From: JAOTVV01 sp041602035
GTDB lineage: Bacteria > Gemmatimonadota > Gemmatimonadetes > Gemmatimonadales > GWC2-71-9
Assembly (NCBI GenBank): GCA_041602035.1
Contig: JBFIHA010000006.1
Coordinates: 1-64,000, forward strand
Reading direction: 5' to 3'
Length of the DNA: 64,000 bases
Under the pieces are notes generated by a model that was given only the letters and a program-made list of their open reading frames with translations, searched no databases and was not told where the DNA came from. Positions 56,333-64,000 of this stretch are shown here, piece after piece; within the stretch, counting starts at the first letter, position 1, and each line of letters starts with the position of its first letter. The translations under genes and the position numbers were made by a program.

Positions 56333-56359
56333 CGCCCCCGGACCGTCGATCCGGGGGCG
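56333..56359. terminator. Bidirectional terminator between the convergent genes at 56295 and 56388
   Basis: CGCCCCCGGA (56333-56342) and TCCGGGGGCG (56350-56359) form a perfect 10-bp stem. On the minus strand TTTTCTTG follows; on the plus strand CTCGTCC. It mainly ends the lipoprotein gene on the minus strand. Confidence 0.85.
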
Positions 56360-56387
56360 CTCGTCCTTCGGGGTGCTGAGCCCGCGA

Positions 56388-57392
56388 CTAGTTCACGACG
56401 ATCTCATACCAGTGCGGGTCGGCCTTCCCGCCGGAGTCATACAGCTGTACCTGCACGTAGTACGTGCCGGCTGCCAATGTCGCCGTAATCGACTCGGGGT
56501 TGTCAAACCACGAGTGATCAATCTCGTTCCCACCGCTGTCCAGCAGGTAGAGATCGATGTCGGGGTCGGCGCCGGTGCCACCGAACAGACAATCCACCGT
56601 GACTGTCGCGCCGGCTGCAAGCGTAAACGTGAAGTAGTCGTCCGCGTCCGATCCGCTCACCGCGCCCACGATAGTCGTGCCCAGCGTGTACGGCTCAGCT
56701 CCCGCCAGCCCGTTGTTGAGCGGCTCACCGGGCTCGGCGCGGATGTCCACCAACGTGGTCGCGTCGAGTGCGCCAGCCGGGATGCTCCCCAGGAACACGA
56801 CGTTGGTGACCGTGACCGTCGCCCCGGTGAGCGCCGAGGGAGTCAACGCCGTTACCACGATCTGATCCGCCGTGATCGACATGAGTCGCGTCGCCAGGCC
56901 GTCGATGAAGACTTCACTCGCTGCCGGATCAAACGTGAGTGCGGCGGTGGAACTCAGCGTCACCACGTCCAGGCGTCCGGACTGGTCCACGGCCACGGCA
57001 CCGTTGAACGCGACCGGGAACGCGGTCACGTTGGCGGTCGCCGATGCGCTACCGGAGGACGCCGTCAGGGCCACCTGTCCCGGCGCGACGGCGGTAATCT
57101 CGAAGCGCGTCTCGGGAATCGGATCGCCGGACAGCAGCGGGTCTACCGTGATCGAGACGATGTTCGGGTCGGCGGAGATGACCTCGGGCAGCAGCGGGAT
57201 GACGTTCCCCTGCGCGTCGTACGCCTTCGCGTTCATTTGCAGCGTCTGACCGACGCTCATCTCGACGTAGTTGCGCGAGAACACGATCGTCGCAGCCTCG
57301 CCTCGAAGCGCCGCCGTGGGATCTTCCGCACAGCCAGTCGCCAGGAGCACGGCCACGAGTGCGCCGGCGGTGCCAAAGAGATGTCGATTCAT
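56388..57392 (-). CDS. Lipoprotein with BIG2, IPT-like and PPC domains
   Basis: 334 residues with lipobox LATGC. In order: a BIG2-like domain (about 35-125; VGQTLQMNAKAYDAQGNVIP), an IPT/TIG-like region (about 130-200) and a PPC domain (about 225-330; GSDADDYFTFTLAAGATVTV and IDLYLLDSGGNEID). PPC domains are common at the end of secreted proteases. No catalytic domain is present, so a binding or structural role on the outer face is likely. It follows the GWxTD gene by 39 bases. Confidence 0.85.
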   Translation of the reverse strand: MNRHLFGTAGALVAVLLATGCAEDPTAALRGEAATIVFSRNYVEMSVGQTLQMNAKAYDAQGNVIPLLPEVISADPNIVSITVDPLLSGDPIPETRFEITAVAPGQVALTASSGSASATANVTAFPVAFNGAVAVDQSGRLDVVTLSSTAALTFDPAASEVFIDGLATRLMSITADQIVVTALTPSALTGATVTVTNVVFLGSIPAGALDATTLVDIRAEPGEPLNNGLAGAEPYTLGTTIVGAVSGSDADDYFTFTLAAGATVTVDCLFGGTGADPDIDLYLLDSGGNEIDHSWFDNPESITATLAAGTYYVQVQLYDSGGKADPHWYEIVVN

Positions 57393-57431
57393 GCGATCCT
57401 CACTCCCCTAGAATATCGACGTTCAGAGGTC

Positions 57432-58805
57432 TCAAAAGCGTAACACGTCTTCGACCGCATACGGTCCGAGCAGCGCCTCCCAATTGGCACGGCCCGTCTC
57501 GAACCGGTCGTCCGTAAAAATCAATGCGTAGTTCCCGAGCCCGGTCTCGTCCAAGAAGACGTATTTCAAAGGACGGGGCCGTGTGTACTTCCACACCTCG
57601 TAGGGCGGCGTCTGGCCCACATCGGGTCGACGGAGCACTTCCTCCGGCTCGCCCCGCCTCAAGAAGATTCGCCCCCGGTCGGTGCGCCAGCCGGGAACGT
57701 CACCCGCGCCGCTCTCGCGGAACCGCCGGTTTGCCTCGTCGAACAACCGGTAGTAGGCGTCCCGATACTCGTTCGGCGCCGTTCCGGCCGTCGGGTCGCG
57801 CTTGCCCCAGAACTCGCGCAGGAAGTTGCGCTTCCCGTCGAGCGACAGCTTTTCGTACACGCCGCGCTCGTCGGACTCGAGAATGTAGACCAGCGGGGCG
57901 TGCAACGAGTCGAGCCGCGCCTCGGTGAGCTCGGCAAACCAGTCCCGGCGAGGGGCCGGAACGGCCTCCGCAATCTGGGCTTCCGTCTCGAAGCCCGCCA
58001 TGGAGAACCCTGCCTCGCGCACCGCCGCTTGACCATCCACCTCGGCGGCGAGCCGCAGGACGTAGTCGCCCTCAGGCAGACCGGCGAGGCTCAACGACCG
58101 GGCCACGACGCCACCGCCACCGCCGATTGCTACGCTCTCGGGCGCGGCGCCGGTGATGGCCGTTCCGTCTTCGGTCAGGATCGTCGCCTCCATGCTCGCC
58201 GTCACGTCCTCCGTCGAATACAGCTCCACGTAGTAGAACAGATCTGCACTGCGTGGTGTCAGCACGGGCCTGGTACTCGCCGAGAAGAACAGCGAGCCTT
58301 TCTGAATCTCCCCCGGCCCCGGTTCCGCGCCTTCGGCACTCGCGCGCCGCATCCGGCCGCTCGCGAGGAGATCCGACGCCACGGCCGTACCACGCAGGGC
58401 CTTCACCTCGACGGCGCGCCGTGCCACACTGCCCGTCACGGAGTCCGTGAGCGTCACCGTCAGCGTGTATCGACCGCCCCGCACCGAGAATGCAAAGTGC
58501 TCGACCGTCGAGGCCCCCGCGATCTCGAGCAGGTGGCCCGCCACCGACTGGGACCAACCGGACTCGTACAGCACCGTCCCCGCCGAGTCCGCAACCGCAA
58601 CATCCACCCGGTACACCCCACTTCCGTCAGCCCCAGGCCTCAGGAGCCGGAACGGCACCCGACAAAATCCATCCACCAGGGTATTTCCGCCCCGGAGGAA
58701 CCTCCGCGTGACCACGTCCACCGCCGTTTCCTCTTGCGCCGGTGCGGTGTCGGGAACCCCGGCCACCAGTGTGGTCACCGCGAGCAGGGTCACGAGTGCG
58801 GTCAC
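57432..58805 (-). CDS. GWxTD domain-containing secreted protein
   Basis: 457 residues from a GTG start, with an N-terminal hydrophobic export signal (about 1-25). The first 250 residues are two or three beta-sandwich-like regions. The last 160 contain REFWGKRDPTAGTAPNEYRD and PGWRTDRGRIFLRRGEPEEV, the mark of the GWxTD family found across Acidobacteriota, Gemmatimonadota and Bacteroidota. The role of the family is not known. Confidence 0.88.
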   Translation of the reverse strand: MTALVTLLAVTTLVAGVPDTAPAQEETAVDVVTRRFLRGGNTLVDGFCRVPFRLLRPGADGSGVYRVDVAVADSAGTVLYESGWSQSVAGHLLEIAGASTVEHFAFSVRGGRYTLTVTLTDSVTGSVARRAVEVKALRGTAVASDLLASGRMRRASAEGAEPGPGEIQKGSLFFSASTRPVLTPRSADLFYYVELYSTEDVTASMEATILTEDGTAITGAAPESVAIGGGGGVVARSLSLAGLPEGDYVLRLAAEVDGQAAVREAGFSMAGFETEAQIAEAVPAPRRDWFAELTEARLDSLHAPLVYILESDERGVYEKLSLDGKRNFLREFWGKRDPTAGTAPNEYRDAYYRLFDEANRRFRESGAGDVPGWRTDRGRIFLRRGEPEEVLRRPDVGQTPPYEVWKYTRPRPLKYVFLDETGLGNYALIFTDDRFETGRANWEALLGPYAVEDVLRF

Positions 58806-58828
58806 GTCTCCGCTCTACTCCACCCAGC

Positions 58829-58865
58829 GCCGGCCGACGGCCCGCGCACGGGCAGTCGGGCCGGC
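58829..58865 (-). other. Hairpin between the PorV-like gene and the GWxTD gene
   Basis: GCCGGCCGAC (58829-58838) pairs with GTCGG-G-CCGGC (58855-58865), with an inner stem GCCCG/CGGGC (58840-58853). No U-tract. It may weaken read-through from the PorV-like gene. Confidence 0.5.
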
Positions 58866-58884
58866 CGAATCGTCAAGTGCGCCG

Positions 58885-60021
58885 TTACCAGTTGATCGAC
58901 GCGCTGTACACGTGCGTACCGCCAAGGATGCCCATGTGGCGGTACCCGTAGTCCAACCCGAGTCCAAACGTGCCGCGAGCGTACATGATGCCGCCGCCCA
59001 AGGCCATCCCGTCCAGGTCTTCGGTTGCCCACAGGTCGGAGCCGAACCCGGCATCGCCCGACGGGGCAAAATTGTTATCGGCCTGGTAGGTGTAGCTGCC
59101 GCGGGCCATGACCGTGAACCCGCTCTGGCCGATGTCCGTCAACGCCCACTCGAACCCACCGCCGCCGGTTGCCCGCGAGTTGTTGGGCTGCGAGAACGCG
59201 CCCAACAGCGTCACCCGCGTCGATGCCGAGTTGATGAAGTCGTACGCCAACCCGACCCGGAACACGACCGGCAGGCCGAACGACTCGGACTGGTACTGCG
59301 CCGGTTGCGGGTCCTGCGGCACTTCCTGCTGGTTCGGTGGCGGCGGACGGTTCACGTTGATGTTGAGCCCAACGCCTTCATGCCGGAGCGTGGTGCCCAG
59401 GTTGGCCACCACGAACGATGCGCGGATGGGCCGCTCGGCGATGAGCGCGTGGAAGCTCGTCCCGAAGTCGACCGCGACCGCCGTCCCGCTCGTCTTGCCC
59501 AAGCGGTCGTTGATGAACTTCGCCGTGAGCCCTGCCGAGAACCGATCGGAGAAGTTCTGGGCGTAGGTGACGCCAGCGAAGGTCTGGCTCACGCTGTAGG
59601 TCGAGCCGTCACCCTCGGGCTGGTCGACCGTGTAGATGGGCTGATCGGAGAACCCGAACGTGCCCATCTGGAAGCCGATCGTCGCCTGCCCGTCGTTGAA
59701 CGGGAAGGCCAACCCACCCCACGAGTACCGCGTATCCGCAACGTAGTCGTACGTCGAGAACGCCAGGCCCGGGCGCAGCATCTCGGCAGCGCCCGCCGGG
59801 TTCCAGTACAGCGCGGTGACGTCGGTGGCGATGGCGGAGAACATGCTCCCCAGCGCCGCACCACGCGCTCCGGCACCGAGCAGCAGAAACTCGCCCGAAG
59901 TCGTGCCGAACGCGGTGTTGTCGATGCCGGGGAGTGGCACCTCCTGGGCCCGAACGGCCCCCGTGGCCACGAAGCCCAGCAGCGCGGCACCGGTCAACGC
60001 GCGACGTAGATGAATCGTCAT
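58885..60021 (-). CDS. PorV/PorQ family outer-membrane beta-barrel protein
   Basis: 378 residues from the ATG at 60021 (TGGAGG upstream). Signal peptide (ALTGAALLGFVATGAVRAQ), then an FLLLGAGARGAALGSMFSAI phrase and ALYWNPAGAAEM, the hallmark opening of the PorV/PorQ family (14-strand barrels of the FadL group). In Bacteroidota PorV collects T9SS cargo from the SprA pore and PorQ belongs to the attachment complex. The protein ends in ASINW. It lies 53 bases after the 1276-residue protein. Confidence 0.9.
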   Translation of the reverse strand: MTIHLRRALTGAALLGFVATGAVRAQEVPLPGIDNTAFGTTSGEFLLLGAGARGAALGSMFSAIATDVTALYWNPAGAAEMLRPGLAFSTYDYVADTRYSWGGLAFPFNDGQATIGFQMGTFGFSDQPIYTVDQPEGDGSTYSVSQTFAGVTYAQNFSDRFSAGLTAKFINDRLGKTSGTAVAVDFGTSFHALIAERPIRASFVVANLGTTLRHEGVGLNINVNRPPPPNQQEVPQDPQPAQYQSESFGLPVVFRVGLAYDFINSASTRVTLLGAFSQPNNSRATGGGGFEWALTDIGQSGFTVMARGSYTYQADNNFAPSGDAGFGSDLWATEDLDGMALGGGIMYARGTFGLGLDYGYRHMGILGGTHVYSASINW

Positions 60022-60037
60022 AGTCTGCCTCCAGTTG

Positions 60038-60064
60038 GCGGGCGGGGCACGACGCCCCGCCCGC
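60038..60064 (-). other. Hairpin between the 1276-residue gene and the PorV-like gene
   Basis: A perfect 11-bp stem: GCGGGCGGGGC (60038-60048) with GCCCCGCCCGC (60054-60064), loop of five bases. No U-tract. It contains GGCGGGGCAC, as does the hairpin at 63931-63970. Confidence 0.6.
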
Positions 60065-60074
60065 GCGTATCCGG

Positions 60075-63000
60075 TCACTGGGTCTGGATGACCAAGTTGC
60101 CGCTGTTGATCACGGTGAAGCGTCCAATCTTCTTGGCCCCGGTGGGAGTTTCGAGGTGATAGAAGTACACCCCACTGGCCACGTACTGCTGGTTCCGGTT
60201 CCGGACGTTCCAGGTCGCTTCACCGCCGAGTGCCGCGTCGTTGTGTTCGAGGACGTTCACGAGCACCCCGCTCAGCGAGTAAATCCGGATGATCGCCTGC
60301 GGTGGCAGGTTCACGAACCTGATCACCTTCTGTGACGGCGTGATTTCGAGCGCGCTCGTCACGTAATACGGGTCGGGCACGGTATGCACGTTCTCCAACG
60401 TGGCGTCGGTCACCTCGGTGCCACTGGTGGGTGCCGCAACGCTGAACGTGACCCGCAGACCCGGTATCGAGATCGACGGCGGCGCCGGCGCGTACGAGTA
60501 CCCGGACGGCGTGGCCGTATCGTCACCGGAGGCGCTCACGATGCCGGAGTAGCTCCGCAGCGTCCACTGCGTGCCGTCCGCCGGCGGAGTACCGCCTGCG
60601 AGTTCGAAGATGAACCGGTGTCCGGCCACGTACAGCCCGAAGCCGACACCGGTCTGGGGCGGGGTGAGTCGATCGCCGGACGTCGAGACCGGCCCGATGG
60701 TCGGGTTCTGGGTGAGCCGCCCGGTGGCGCCTGTCACCTCGCCCGAAGCGCAGAAGCCCAGCGCCTGCAAATTGAAGGCGACATTCTCGACATTGTCGAA
60801 GTCGCGCCAGCTCACGACACCGTCAGCATTCAAGTCCCCGACGAAGCCGTAGCTGGCCGCGACGAGCGAACTGAACGGCACGTCGACCCGGTGTGTCAGG
60901 TCGCGCACCGACGCAATGGTGCCACCAGCACCCCACGTGAACTGGATGTCGGCTTGCCGGTCCAACCCACCGTGCATGTACCCGAAGCACTGGATTTGGC
61001 CTGATGCGCCGTACGTCTGGGCTCCGGGAGTCACCGGGTCGATGTCCGTGTGGTGAATCGGCGACCACACGCTGTCGACGCCCGCAAGCGTCCCGACGCG
61101 GATGCTCGACGTGGGGTGATCCACCGTCTCGTTGGCCCCCTCGAACCAGCGGGAGCCGCCCGGTGAGAAGCTGGGGTTCAGGGCATCGAGGCCGCGCCGT
61201 GACGACTGGCCCTCGAAGCCCGAGAAGTAGATGTACTCATTCATGAGCCCGTCGACTGCAGCGTTGAACCTGCTGAAGCCGGCCGGGATGCCGTAGCGGG
61301 CGGCCGACGTCTGATCCGCGTCCACCGCAAAGGCCCCAAGAGTGGCGGTGATGTCGTGTGGATCACCGAACGCTGCCCACACGGGCCACGGCTGCTCGAT
61401 CACCGACGACATGGTGTTGGTGCCATCGGAGAACGTCGAGAAGATCAGGTAGCACGATCCGAGCGCGTTGCCGCCGCTCGCGCAGCGGGCGTCGTCGAAC
61501 CGAATCACGTTGACGGAGTCGATCACGAACTGGAGATCGAGCGCCGGCAGAAGGTCGGGCACCAGGGGTGCGAACAACCCTTCGAGGGGCGTCGGCGGCG
61601 GCGAGCCGCTGAACCGACCCGTGGCTGCGTCGATCGAGAACGGTTGAATCGGATTGAGCTCGACGTCGTCATCGCCGAACAGACCGGTGGTGAGAGCGGC
61701 CTGCACCACGTTGGGCGACGGCGCCCGCGGCACGACGGCCTTCGCCTGGAGCGTGGACTCCAGCGATGGCGGGCCGGAGCGCGCCGAGTTGACGTCGAAC
61801 GCCGAGACCGCATAAAAGTACGTGAGCGAGTTGAGCACCGAGTTGTCGACGAACGCGAACGGCACGCCCGTATTGGCCAGTGCCGGGAACCCGGCGTCCT
61901 CGACCGCGTTGATCCGATCGGCCGCGGGAATGATCACCGACCCGTCGGCCAATACCAGTCGCTTGTTGTCCAACACCTGCGGAATCTCGCCGACCAACTC
62001 GTGCTCCACCGGATTGTCCACACCCGGTGTGAGCGGGAAGTTGGCCGGACAGTCGTCGAGGATGCCCTGTTCGGGATAGCACCGCCCGTCGTACGCCCAG
62101 TTCCCGGTGTAATCCTTGAACGTCGTCCCCGAGTAGTCGAACTGCGCAATGAGTGTCAATTGCGCGCGGGTGCGGCCGCGGTAGATGCGGTACCCCTCGA
62201 CGTCGTTGTCGCGGTAGTTGGCGTCGAACAACGCCCCCGGCACGGACGCGAGATCGAAGAACGGATCGCCGACCGTTTCGGTGAGCGAGGGCTGCCACAC
62301 CACGGTCACCTGCTTGTTGCCAGGCACCAGATAGAAGTCCGGCGGCTCCGGCGCGAACGGCAGCAGGAACTGCGCGTCGAACAGGGTCTGCGCCACGAGC
62401 GACTTGTCGAGCAGCGAGAACCTGTGCGACACCACCTCTTCCTGCTCGATCGAGCCGTTGGCCGGCGTGCCCGCGCTTCCGTCGGTGGCGGAGATCCACC
62501 CCGCGGCGCGCTCGATGTCACGCAGCAGCGCCGGGTTCGTGACCAGCTCCGTTCCCGTGGGCGGAATGCCGGGCTGGAGGCCCGGGTTCTGCTTGAAGTA
62601 CGGCGCCACCACCGCCCCGATCGGCGCGGCGTGCACGTAGGCCACCACGATGCTGGCCGACTGTCCCGGATCCAGCGAGAACGGTCCTGAGGACTGGTAG
62701 AACCGCGTGTCGTCCGGCTGTTGCCGGAGCGCACACAGCTTCCGCTGAATGGGCGGGTTCACGTCGCACACCGGGTCGCCCTGACCGGGATCGATCCGTC
62801 CCGACAGGTAGCGCCACAGCTGGCTCACACCCACCGGGTCGGGGAACTGCGCACTGTTGGTAGTATTGGAAAACAACGAGAGCCCGAGGTCCAGGGGGCT
62901 CTTCAAGTACTTCACGCCGACGAAGCCGGGAAAGGCGCCAAACGGCGGCGAAAAGATGTCGGGTGGGAAGAGCCACGTCGGCTCGTCGAACGCCGTGTTG

Positions 63001-63905
63001 TACGCGAGGCCCATGTCGAAGGGCAGAATCGCGGTCGAGGCGTTCACCCTGAAGTTGTTCCCCACGTCGGGATCCATCGCAAACGCGGCGAACACGCTGT
63101 CGATCCGATAGCCACCGGCGGGAATGTCCACCCCCAGCCGGCTCTCGGTCTCGGCCACCCACGAGGCCCCAAGACCCGCGATCTCGGACTGGATCCCCGG
63201 ATCGAGGGCGGAATACGCCGCCGGATCGGACGCGGAGATGTTATAGAAGGTGAAGATCCAGTAGATGATATCCTCGTTCCCCGCCGGGTAGTTCCACGCC
63301 AGGCCGCGCTGCTCCACGAGGATCCCCATGGGGTGCTGGCGGCCGGAGAGGAGCCCCGGACCGTCCCAATACCGGACCCAGGTGTCTTCCTGCGAGATCG
63401 ACGGTCGGCCAATCAGCGCCGGGTTGTAGATGCTCGCGTCTCTGATCACCGCCCCGTTGGGCCAGTTGGCCGCGTCGGCCGGGTTGAGCGAGCTGTAGAT
63501 CAGCGTCACCTGCTGACCCTGGGGTTGCGTGCCGCGCGCGTCGAAGAAGTACGCGCCCACGGTATCGCCGGCCCAGATGCCCGCGCTCTGCGAGATGATG
63601 CCGGCGATCTGGAGGCCCGAGTTGAAGATGTACTGGTCGGGTGACCCCGCCGGCCAGTTGCCGCCGCCACCCGTCGGTGACCCGAAGGTGTCGGTGCAGA
63701 TGTTCCCCTGGTTGTCCATGCCGCACTCGACGCGGTTCACGCGCATCACCCAGGTCGACGCCGCGCGCATCAGATCGAACCCGGCGCGGCGATTCTTCTT
63801 GCCGCCGACCGGTTCCGCGAGCGCCGCCGGGACGACCGCCAGGGCGAGCACCGCGCCGATGAGGCCGGCACCAGCCAGACGATTGAACACGGTGTGTCGC
63901 TTCAT
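60075..63905 (-). CDS. Large secreted protein with a T9SS type A sorting-like C-terminal domain
   Basis: 1276 residues from the ATG at 63905 (GTGAGG upstream). Signal peptide (AGLIGAVLALAVVPAALA). The middle has fibronectin-like stretches (VPGNKQVTVVWQPSLTETVG; LTYFYAVSAFDVNSARSGPP) and a dockerin-like DLNADGVVSWRDFDNVEN. The final 95 residues follow the sorting-domain pattern: VPDPYYVTSALE, FVNLPPQAIIRIYSLSGVLV, a TWNVRNRNQQYVASGVYFYH phrase and a terminal strand ending KKIGRFTVINSGNLV. In Bacteroidota this marks T9SS cargo. Function of the main part not recognised; it may bind or decorate the surface. Confidence 0.85.
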   Translation of the reverse strand: MKRHTVFNRLAGAGLIGAVLALAVVPAALAEPVGGKKNRRAGFDLMRAASTWVMRVNRVECGMDNQGNICTDTFGSPTGGGGNWPAGSPDQYIFNSGLQIAGIISQSAGIWAGDTVGAYFFDARGTQPQGQQVTLIYSSLNPADAANWPNGAVIRDASIYNPALIGRPSISQEDTWVRYWDGPGLLSGRQHPMGILVEQRGLAWNYPAGNEDIIYWIFTFYNISASDPAAYSALDPGIQSEIAGLGASWVAETESRLGVDIPAGGYRIDSVFAAFAMDPDVGNNFRVNASTAILPFDMGLAYNTAFDEPTWLFPPDIFSPPFGAFPGFVGVKYLKSPLDLGLSLFSNTTNSAQFPDPVGVSQLWRYLSGRIDPGQGDPVCDVNPPIQRKLCALRQQPDDTRFYQSSGPFSLDPGQSASIVVAYVHAAPIGAVVAPYFKQNPGLQPGIPPTGTELVTNPALLRDIERAAGWISATDGSAGTPANGSIEQEEVVSHRFSLLDKSLVAQTLFDAQFLLPFAPEPPDFYLVPGNKQVTVVWQPSLTETVGDPFFDLASVPGALFDANYRDNDVEGYRIYRGRTRAQLTLIAQFDYSGTTFKDYTGNWAYDGRCYPEQGILDDCPANFPLTPGVDNPVEHELVGEIPQVLDNKRLVLADGSVIIPAADRINAVEDAGFPALANTGVPFAFVDNSVLNSLTYFYAVSAFDVNSARSGPPSLESTLQAKAVVPRAPSPNVVQAALTTGLFGDDDVELNPIQPFSIDAATGRFSGSPPPTPLEGLFAPLVPDLLPALDLQFVIDSVNVIRFDDARCASGGNALGSCYLIFSTFSDGTNTMSSVIEQPWPVWAAFGDPHDITATLGAFAVDADQTSAARYGIPAGFSRFNAAVDGLMNEYIYFSGFEGQSSRRGLDALNPSFSPGGSRWFEGANETVDHPTSSIRVGTLAGVDSVWSPIHHTDIDPVTPGAQTYGASGQIQCFGYMHGGLDRQADIQFTWGAGGTIASVRDLTHRVDVPFSSLVAASYGFVGDLNADGVVSWRDFDNVENVAFNLQALGFCASGEVTGATGRLTQNPTIGPVSTSGDRLTPPQTGVGFGLYVAGHRFIFELAGGTPPADGTQWTLRSYSGIVSASGDDTATPSGYSYAPAPPSISIPGLRVTFSVAAPTSGTEVTDATLENVHTVPDPYYVTSALEITPSQKVIRFVNLPPQAIIRIYSLSGVLVNVLEHNDAALGGEATWNVRNRNQQYVASGVYFYHLETPTGAKKIGRFTVINSGNLVIQTQ

Positions 63906-63930
63906 CAGTATCCTCACTTCGACGAATCCT

Positions 63931-63970
63931 GCCGGGCGGGGCACCCCACGATGGGGCGCCGCCACCCGGC
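63931..63970 (-). other. Nested hairpin upstream of the 1276-residue gene
   Basis: GCCGGG (63931-63936) pairs with CCCGGC (63965-63970); an inner GGCACCCCA-CGA-TGGGGCGCC stem lies between. It follows the stop of the gene that enters from the right edge, so it may end that transcript or separate expression levels. Confidence 0.5.
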
Positions 63971-63985
63971 CTCAGGAATCCCGAT

Positions 63986-64000
63986 CTAGAAGGTCAGCTG
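63986..64000 (-). CDS. C-terminal end of a gene continuing past the right edge (probably a beta-barrel protein)
   Basis: On the minus strand the last codons of the window read Gln-Leu-Thr-Phe-stop (TAG at 63988-63986). A final Phe after alternating residues is the usual end of an outer-membrane beta-barrel, such as a TonB-dependent receptor, and such a gene commonly stands before this kind of cluster. Only four codons are seen, so this is weak. Confidence 0.35.
   Translation of the reverse strand, partial: QLTF

Overview
The window is high-GC chromosomal DNA, most likely from a member of the Gemmatimonadota (FCB superphylum). The evidence is the combination of a complete type IV pilus locus with sigma-54 regulators, a SprA-like giant outer-membrane protein, a PorV/PorQ-family protein, a GWxTD-domain protein, a protein with a C-terminal sorting-like domain and Oar-like TonB-dependent receptors, together with a Firmicutes-like topA-trmFO-xerC-hslVU run. 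The taxonomic call is an inference; there is no rRNA, tRNA, CRISPR array or recognisable insertion sequence in the window.

Layout. (1) 1-3.8 kb, minus strand: a cyclic-di-GMP unit. A redox-type Fe-S / degenerate [FeFe]-hydrogenase-like protein fused to a GGDEF cyclase is followed by a conserved unknown protein, a structured leader that resembles a c-di-GMP-I riboswitch, a 25-codon ORF, and a membrane HD-GYP phosphodiesterase that runs off the left edge. (2) 4.1-15.2 kb, minus strand: a tightly packed housekeeping operon, topA-trmFO-xerC-hslV-hslU-argF-gcvT-moaB, ending in a sigma-54 activator with a receiver that lacks its phosphoacceptor. (3) 15.5-38.3 kb, minus strand: the type IV pilus region. 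It holds pilM-N-O-P-Q, four minor pilin genes, two tandem major pilins, two histidine kinase / sigma-54 response regulator pairs, three glycosyltransferases, and pilB-pilT-pilC. Good sigma-54 promoter matches lie in front of the second pilin gene and the minor-pilin operon. (4) 38.3-46.1 kb, minus strand: a double-HhH ComEA-like protein (a DNA-uptake partner of the pili), an M28 peptidase lipoprotein and a 2053-residue SprA homologue. (5) 46.2-48.8 kb, plus strand: lptF-lptG. (6) 48.8-52.2 kb, minus strand: a large TonB-dependent receptor. (7) 52.4-56.3 kb, plus strand: a NhaC-type antiporter, heme A synthase and an arylsulfotransferase-like lipoprotein. (8) 56.4-64 kb, minus strand: a secreted/outer-membrane group (partial beta-barrel end, 1276-residue protein with sorting-like C-terminus, PorV-like protein, GWxTD protein, Ig-like/PPC lipoprotein), whose junctions carry strong GC hairpins.

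How the parts fit. Pilus assembly, ComEA and sigma-54 two-component control form one surface-motility / DNA-uptake programme; c-di-GMP turnover at the left edge could feed into it. SprA, PorV and a protein with a CTD-like end are the translocon, shuttle and cargo roles of the type 9 secretion system of Bacteroidota, which makes a T9SS-like export route outside that phylum the most notable biological suggestion of the window. Many genes overlap by 4 bases (ATGA or GTGA), which was used to correct several starts.
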